Of a stretch of 64,000 nt of DNA, positions 59,138 to 64,000 are shown piece after piece. A model generated the notes under the pieces. That model was not told the origin of the DNA and searched no databases. It saw only the letters and a list, made by a program, of their open reading frames with translations. The position numbers were made by a program, and so were the translations under genes. This stretch comes from an uncultured Prochlorococcus sp. (lineage in GTDB: Bacteria; Cyanobacteriota; Cyanobacteriia; PCC-6307; Cyanobiaceae). Every line of letters begins with the position of its first letter. The stretch's first letter is position 1. The DNA is taken from assembly GCA_902525075.1 (NCBI GenBank), contig CABZFV010000009.1, positions 1-64,000 of the forward strand. The letters run 5' to 3'.

Positions 59138-59163
59138 GTATTTGTAAAAAGTTCCAAATTCTA

Positions 59164-60321
59164 ATGGAAATTATTTGTAATCAAAATGAATTAAATAATG
59201 CTATACAACTAGTAAGCAAGGCAGTTTCTTCAAGGCCAACGCATCCAATTCTTGCAAACATACTTTTAACAGCTGACGAAGGAACTAATAAAATTAGCGT
59301 CACAGGATTTGACTTGAATTTAGGAATTCAAACTTCTTTTGATGGAACTGTCAAAAATAGTGGAGCTATTACTATACCTTCAAAACTTTTATCCGAAATA
59401 GTAAACAAACTACCTAATGAAACTCCTGTTTCTCTAGAAGTAGACGAGAATTCAGATAATATCCTAATAAAAAGTGATAGAGGTTCTTTTAATCTAAAAG
59501 GTATCCCCTCTGATGAATATCCTAACTTGCCATTTGTTGAAAGCGGTACTTCTTTGAATATTGATCCTAGTTCTTTTTTAAAAGCTTTAAAATCTACCAT
59601 TTTTGCCAGTAGTAATGATGATTCAAAGCAACTACTAACAGGTGTTAACTTTACTTTCAAACCAAATTATTTAGAGTCTGCTTCCACAGATGGTCATAGA
59701 TTGGCTGTTGCCTTAATTGGTAATGAAGAACATATTAAAAATAAAGAAAACTTATCTTCAAATGTTGATGATTTATCGGTAACTATCCCAACTAGATCAT
59801 TGAGGGAAATTGAAAAACTAGTATCTTTGAGAACCTCAGAAAATTCAATTAAGCTTTTCTATGACAAAGGTCAAGTAGTATTTATATCTTCTAATCAAAT
59901 AATTACTACAAGAACTTTAGAAGGTACTTATCCTAATTATTCACAATTAATTCCTGATTCTTTTTCTAAAATTCTAAATTTTAATACAAAAAAATTAATT
60001 GATTCATTAGAAAGAATTGCTGTTTTGGCTGATCAGCAAAGTAGTGTTGTAAAGATTAAATTAGATGATACAGATTTAGCTTCAATTAGTGCAGATGCTC
60101 AAGATATTGGAAATGCAAATGAATCAATACCTGTTTCTTATTCTGGAGAAAATTTTGATATTGCATTTAACGTAAGATATTTATTAGAAGGTTTAAAAGT
60201 AATTGCTTCTGAAAATGTACTTTTAAAATGTAATATTGCAACTACTCCAGCGGTTTTTGTGCCAGAAGATAATCTTAATTCTTTTACTTATTTAGTTATG
60301 CCTGTGCAGGTTCGTTCTTAA
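59164..60321 (+). CDS. dnaN: DNA polymerase III beta subunit (sliding clamp)
   Basis: The 385-aa protein is the ring-shaped clamp that tethers the replicative polymerase. The three-domain pattern is visible: KAVSSRPTHPILANILL and the SVTGFDLNLGI segment of domain 1, STDGHRLAVA in domain 2, and the C-terminal end YLVMPVQVRS in the position of the usual MPMR(L/I). The start ATG gives a standard N-terminus. A 17-bp-spaced promoter lies just upstream. It is the first gene of the dnaN block that marks genome position 1 in related strains. dnaA is not adjacent. Confidence 0.97.
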   Translation: MEIICNQNELNNAIQLVSKAVSSRPTHPILANILLTADEGTNKISVTGFDLNLGIQTSFDGTVKNSGAITIPSKLLSEIVNKLPNETPVSLEVDENSDNILIKSDRGSFNLKGIPSDEYPNLPFVESGTSLNIDPSSFLKALKSTIFASSNDDSKQLLTGVNFTFKPNYLESASTDGHRLAVALIGNEEHIKNKENLSSNVDDLSVTIPTRSLREIEKLVSLRTSENSIKLFYDKGQVVFISSNQIITTRTLEGTYPNYSQLIPDSFSKILNFNTKKLIDSLERIAVLADQQSSVVKIKLDDTDLASISADAQDIGNANESIPVSYSGENFDIAFNVRYLLEGLKVIASENVLLKCNIATTPAVFVPEDNLNSFTYLVMPVQVRS

Positions 60322-60322
60322 T

Positions 60323-61030
60323 TTGAAATTACCTAAAGAAATTTTATTAAGTGAATTATTAAATTATAGTGTTAAGGGTAATATGGTCCTTAATTATGGA
60401 AATGGTGAAAATGTTTGGATGCATCCTCCAGTTCACCGGATTCTAGGATGGTACTCTCGTCCTTCAAATTTTGATTTAAAAAGAAATGTTTGGCGATTAA
60501 ATCAAATTACTCAAATAATAGATAATGAAATTTATGTTAAAGGTGATCCAGCTATTTCGGATTTAGCAACTTTAAATAGGTTTCCAACTCTAATAGAAGC
60601 TAATCTTATAAATATAAATGGATCAAAAATAGGATTCATTGCAGATTTTTTATTTGAAATGAAAACGGGAAAAATTAAATATTACTTAGTTTCTAGATCT
60701 AATCCTAAGATTCCAGGTTCTAGTAGATGGAAATTAACTATTGATAATATCAATGACCAACAACCGGGATTGGTATTTTGTGAAAGTAATTCTTTAGATG
60801 ATTTACCTTTAATAAAATCAAGTATTAAAAATGAATTTATGCAAAAAGGGAAAAAAATTTTTGATAGATTTGATGATATGAAAAATATTGCTTCTAATAG
60901 ATTAGAGGAATGGCTTGAAGAAGATGAAGATATTAGCCAAAACTTAGATTTTAAACAAAAAAGTTTTTATAATAATCACAAAACATCTATACCGTCTAGT
61001 GAAAAAAAAGAAGATGACCCTTGGATATAA
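60323..61030 (+). CDS. PRC-barrel-like conserved protein
   Basis: This 235-aa cyanobacterial-type protein probably contains a PRC-barrel-like beta domain in the middle (LIEANLININGSKIGFIADFLFEMKTGKIKYYLVSR). That pattern resembles PRC-barrels of RimM and photosynthetic reaction centre H subunits. The C-terminal third is charged. The start is TTG at 60323, 1 bp after dnaN, so it is coupled to dnaN. No catalytic motif is evident. Function unknown. Confidence 0.8.
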   Translation: MKLPKEILLSELLNYSVKGNMVLNYGNGENVWMHPPVHRILGWYSRPSNFDLKRNVWRLNQITQIIDNEIYVKGDPAISDLATLNRFPTLIEANLININGSKIGFIADFLFEMKTGKIKYYLVSRSNPKIPGSSRWKLTIDNINDQQPGLVFCESNSLDDLPLIKSSIKNEFMQKGKKIFDRFDDMKNIASNRLEEWLEEDEDISQNLDFKQKSFYNNHKTSIPSSEKKEDDPWI

Positions 61031-61033
61031 ATA

Positions 61034-63373
61034 ATGATAAATCAAGAAAATAATGATCTATATGATCTTAATGAAGCACTGCAAGTTGAAAATTTAACAC
61101 TTAAAGATTACGAAGAAATTTGCAAAAGATTAAAGAGAAAACCTAACAGAACGGAATTAGGTATGTTTGGCGTTATGTGGTCAGAACATTGTTGTTATAG
61201 AAATTCAAAACCTTTACTATCTAAGTTTCCTATTAAAGGTAAAAATGTTTTAGTTGGACCTGGAGAAAATGCTGGCGTTATTGATGTTGGAAATAATCAA
61301 AAACTTGTTTTTAAAATAGAAAGTCATAATCATCCTTCTGCTATTGAACCTTTTCAAGGCGCAGCAACAGGTGTAGGAGGGATTTTAAGAGATATATTCA
61401 CAATGGGTGCTAGGCCAATCGCAGTCTTGAATTCATTGAGATTCGGCAACCTTGATAAATCATCAAATGTTGATTTACTACGAGGAGTTGTATCCGGTAT
61501 TTCATATTATGGGAATTGCGTAGGTGTGCCGACTGTTGGAGGTGAAATTGACTTCGATGATAGTTACTCTGGAAATCCTCTAGTGAATGTTATGGCTTTA
61601 GGACTTTTAGAGACTGAGGAAATCGTTTGTTCTGGAGCTAAAAATGTAGGATCACCAGTTTTATATGTTGGAAATACAACTGGGAGAGATGGTGTTGGTG
61701 GTGCTAGTTTTGCTAGTTCAGAATTAACTACAACTTCATTGGATGACAGACCTGCTGTTCAGGTAGGTGATCCATTTGTTGAGAAAAGTCTTATTGAAGC
61801 TTGTTTGGATGCTTTTAAGACAGGGGATGTAATTGCAGCTCAAGATATGGGTGCTGCAGGTTTAACATGCAGTAGCGCAGAAATGGCTGCAAATGGAAAT
61901 TTAGGGATATCTATCGATTTAGATTTGGTCCCTTCTAGAGAAGATGATATGTCTTCATACCAGTATTTATTATCTGAATCGCAAGAAAGAATGTTATTTG
62001 TCGTTAAAGAAGAAAAAATTAATGATCTTATTGAAAAATTTAATAAATGGGGATTATATGCCAGTGTTATAGGTGAAGTGATAGGAACTAATGAAGTAAT
62101 TATTTCTCATAAAGGTAAAATTGTGGCCCAAATACCTACTTCTGCCTTATCTGATGATACTCCTGTCAATTTTCACAATGTGATTAATAATCCACCAGAT
62201 GATCTTTTAAATAAATGGGAATGGAAAGAAAATGATTTACCAGAAATTCATGAGCAAAAAATATTTTCATTGAAGGAAAATAAGAATTTTTCTTTTTCAG
62301 AAATAATTTTAAAACTACTCTCTAATCCATCAATAGCTTCTAAACGATGGATTTATAAACAATATGATTCTCAAGTTCAAGCAAATACAGTTTTTAAACC
62401 TGGAAAATCAGATGCAGCCGTAGTAAGACTAAGAGAACAAAATAAAAAAAATAAAAGTAAAGTATTTTCTGGTGTCGCTGCTTCAGTTGATTGCAATAGT
62501 AGATGGGTTGCGCTTGATCCTTTTAGAGGATCTATCGCTGCCGTTGCAGAGTCCGCTAGAAATGTTAGTTGTGTTGGTGCTGAACCAGTAGCAATTACAA
62601 ATAATTTAAATTTTTCTTCCCCTGAGAATGAAATAGGATATTGGCAACTTTCATCTTCATGTAATGGAATTGCTGAAGCCTGTAAAGCTTTAGAAACTCC
62701 TGTTACAGGAGGTAATGTATCTTTATATAATGAATCGAAAAATAAAGATAATCTAATTACTCCTATCAATCCTACACCTGTTATTGGAATGGTTGGAAAG
62801 ATAGATAATGTCGAAAAAGCTATAAGTAGTGAATGGAAAAATATTGAAGATGAAATCTGGTTAATTGGTTCTTCCAAATCAGAAATAAAAATTGCAGCTA
62901 GTTCTTATCTGGAATATTTTCATGGAGAAATTACAGGTCGGCCTCCAAAAATAGATTTGTTGGATGAAAAGTTTTGTCAGAGTTTTTTAAGAAATGCGAT
63001 TTTAAATAGTCTTGTAGTTTCTTCGCACGATATCAGCGACGGAGGTTTAGCTATAGCTTTAGCAGAGTCTTGCATTTTGTCCTCAAAGGGCGCAACTCTA
63101 GAATTAGAGAAAGATGTAAATAGAGTTGATAATTTATTGTTTGCCGAAGGGGGGTCAAGAATTATTTTTTCAATTAGTAAAATGAAACAAAATGAATGGT
63201 TTAATTATTTAAAACAAAATCAAATAAATTTCCCGTCAAGTGTTTTTGTAAAAAAAATAGGATACGTATCTAGTGACACGCTGAAGATAAAAATCAACGA
63301 AAAAAATATTTGCAATATTAGGGTTGAGGAATTAACCGAAAAATTTAATAATAGTATTTCAGGTTACTTTTAA
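61034..63373 (+). CDS. purL: phosphoribosylformylglycinamidine synthase II
   Basis: The small-type PurL forms FGAM from FGAR with ATP, working with separate PurQ and PurS subunits. The 779-aa protein has MWSEHCCYRNSKPLL near the N-terminus. The nucleotide-binding and catalytic loops are VGPGENAGV and ESHNHPSAIEPFQGAATGVGG, and AAQDMGAAGLTCSS follows. It lies 3 bp after the PRC-barrel gene and 47 bp before purF. Confidence 0.96.
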   Translation: MINQENNDLYDLNEALQVENLTLKDYEEICKRLKRKPNRTELGMFGVMWSEHCCYRNSKPLLSKFPIKGKNVLVGPGENAGVIDVGNNQKLVFKIESHNHPSAIEPFQGAATGVGGILRDIFTMGARPIAVLNSLRFGNLDKSSNVDLLRGVVSGISYYGNCVGVPTVGGEIDFDDSYSGNPLVNVMALGLLETEEIVCSGAKNVGSPVLYVGNTTGRDGVGGASFASSELTTTSLDDRPAVQVGDPFVEKSLIEACLDAFKTGDVIAAQDMGAAGLTCSSAEMAANGNLGISIDLDLVPSREDDMSSYQYLLSESQERMLFVVKEEKINDLIEKFNKWGLYASVIGEVIGTNEVIISHKGKIVAQIPTSALSDDTPVNFHNVINNPPDDLLNKWEWKENDLPEIHEQKIFSLKENKNFSFSEIILKLLSNPSIASKRWIYKQYDSQVQANTVFKPGKSDAAVVRLREQNKKNKSKVFSGVAASVDCNSRWVALDPFRGSIAAVAESARNVSCVGAEPVAITNNLNFSSPENEIGYWQLSSSCNGIAEACKALETPVTGGNVSLYNESKNKDNLITPINPTPVIGMVGKIDNVEKAISSEWKNIEDEIWLIGSSKSEIKIAASSYLEYFHGEITGRPPKIDLLDEKFCQSFLRNAILNSLVVSSHDISDGGLAIALAESCILSSKGATLELEKDVNRVDNLLFAEGGSRIIFSISKMKQNEWFNYLKQNQINFPSSVFVKKIGYVSSDTLKIKINEKNICNIRVEELTEKFNNSISGYF

Positions 63374-63376
63374 ATA

Positions 63377-63392
63377 TGAAAAATATTTTTCA
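63377..63392. repeat. 16-bp perfect palindrome between purL and purF
   Basis: TGAAAAATATTTTTCA is a perfect palindrome 3 bp after the purL stop. It has no loop, so it is more likely a symmetric DNA site than an RNA hairpin, and AT-rich sequence makes chance occurrence possible. Confidence 0.45.
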
Positions 63393-63420
63393 ACTATTAA
63401 TCATTTTGAGATATTAAGTT

Positions 63421-64000
63421 ATGTGCGGAATAGTTGGAATTGTTTCTTCAAATGATGTAAATCAACAAATTTACGATAGTCTTTTGCTTTTGCAGCATAG
63501 AGGTCAAGACTCAACAGGCATAGCAACAATGGAAAATACTGTTTTTCATATACATAAGGTTAAAGGTCAGGTTAATACAGCTTATAGAACTAGAGATATG
63601 AGGAATTTAATTGGCAAAATTGGATTGGGTCATGTTAGGTATGCAACAAAGGGATCAGCAGAAAGTGTAGAAGAAGCACAGCCTTTTTATGTTAATGCTC
63701 CTTATGGAATTGTTTTGATACATAATGGAAATTTGACTAATACCAGAGATTTAGAAAAACAGTTATTTAATGTAGACAAGCGGCATACAAATTCTTCAAG
63801 TGATACTGAAATGTTGTTAAATGTATTTGCGACAGAATTACAAGAACAAATTCATAATCAAGAATTAGAACCTGATATTATTTTTAATGCGGTCAAATCT
63901 CTACATAAAAGAATTCAGGGGTCATATGCTTCAATTGCGTTAATTTCAGGACATGGTTTATTAGCATTTAGAGATCCTTTTGGTATTAGGCCTTTAGTCA
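63421..64000 (+). CDS. purF: amidophosphoribosyltransferase, 5' part (runs off the window)
   Basis: The first 193 codons encode the N-terminal glutaminase domain of PurF, the first committed step of purine synthesis. It starts MCGIVGIVSS, so the nucleophile Cys is residue 2 with no propeptide. LQHRGQDSTGIA, GHVRYATKGS, HNGNLTN, SDTE and FRDPFGIRPL follow. The gene is truncated only by the window end and not in the ORF track because no stop is reached. Confidence 0.97.
   Translation, partial: MCGIVGIVSSNDVNQQIYDSLLLLQHRGQDSTGIATMENTVFHIHKVKGQVNTAYRTRDMRNLIGKIGLGHVRYATKGSAESVEEAQPFYVNAPYGIVLIHNGNLTNTRDLEKQLFNVDKRHTNSSSDTEMLLNVFATELQEQIHNQELEPDIIFNAVKSLHKRIQGSYASIALISGHGLLAFRDPFGIRPLV

Larger units (their letters stand above)
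58827..59163. other. putative origin of replication / dnaN leader region (337 bp, no gene)
   Basis: This is the only gap over 300 bp in the window. It holds three copies of ATTTGTTGAA (one inverted) and DnaA-box-like sites: TGTGGAAA 58847-58854, TTTTACACA 58966-58974, ATTCCACA 59021-59028 and TTCCCACA 59030-59037. A 34-bp A/T-only stretch (59052-59085) could be an unwinding element, and a promoter before dnaN follows. Cyanobacterial DnaA boxes read TTTTCCACA, and these are near matches only. The base composition of the plus strand changes across this gap. The oriC call is inference from these features and from dnaN. Confidence 0.6.

Overview
The window looks like a chromosomal segment of a high-light-adapted Prochlorococcus (marine picocyanobacterium). 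The reasons are very low GC, densely packed short-spaced genes, single-copy housekeeping genes, and the marine-picocyanobacterial block dnaN - PRC-barrel-like protein - purL - purF at the right end. In published picocyanobacterial genomes coordinate 1 is conventionally set just upstream of dnaN, so this window very probably spans the linearisation point and the putative replication origin (58827-59163). I see no insertion sequence, integrase, prophage block, CRISPR array or rRNA operon. One tRNA gene (Val, UAC) is present.

Layout, left to right. Positions 1-5.8 kb (minus strand): a small unknown gene, then a tight operon running HTH-like protein, PLP-dependent 'aluminium resistance' lyase, gcvH, gcvP (glycine cleavage), ended by a hairpin terminator. 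5.8-11.3 kb (plus): acyl-lipid desaturase, rplI, dnaB, mnmG, and a chorismate-lyase-like gene. 11.3-14.6 kb: an unknown charged protein and a SprT-like metalloprotein (minus), then a one-TM protein, a phage-type ATP-dependent DNA ligase and a 50-codon gene missing from the ORF track (plus). 14.6-18.4 kb (minus): TVP38/DedA-like protein, valS, HesB/IscA-like protein, tRNA-Val. 18.5-29.3 kb is a long plus-strand run: mazG, speE, speB (polyamines), gcvT, aspS, pyrG, queE, queC (deazapurine), pabB, pabC (folate). 29.3-42.5 kb: cobA, an MFS transporter, ppk, a group 2 sigma factor, a phytol-kinase-like gene, DAHP synthase, acnB, a ClC channel/antiporter, purU, and a ThiO-like oxidoreductase. 42.5-50.4 kb: dnaK, aroE, rpsF, argG, a small membrane protein, a DUF3134 protein, mraY, an 81-aa protein, and a single-domain sucrose-phosphate synthase. 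50.6-58.8 kb: uvrA and recN (minus), then a UbiB-like kinase, a DUF1400 protein and thrC (plus). 59.2 kb to the end: dnaN, PRC-barrel-like gene, purL and the 5' part of purF.

The genes mostly serve core metabolism: one-carbon/glycine flux (gcvPHT, purU, purL, purF), chorismate pathway and its branches (DAHP synthase, aroE, pabBC, chorismate-lyase-like), replication and repair (dnaB, dnaN, ligase, uvrA, recN), tetrapyrrole and prenyl metabolism (cobA, phytol-kinase-like) and translation. Eight convergent gene pairs have their stop codons within 10 bp of each other or overlap by up to 67 bp, so classical terminators have almost no room between them.

I did not find a clearly new multi-gene system. 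The most interesting things are the origin region with a repeated ATTTGTTGAA element and DnaA-box-like sites, a phage-type ATP-dependent DNA ligase in a bacterial core locus, the single-domain sucrose-phosphate synthase whose tail is antisense to a conserved neighbour, and several palindromes and leader structures with no assigned role. Coordinates were refined by eye from the provided ORFs. No database search was run.
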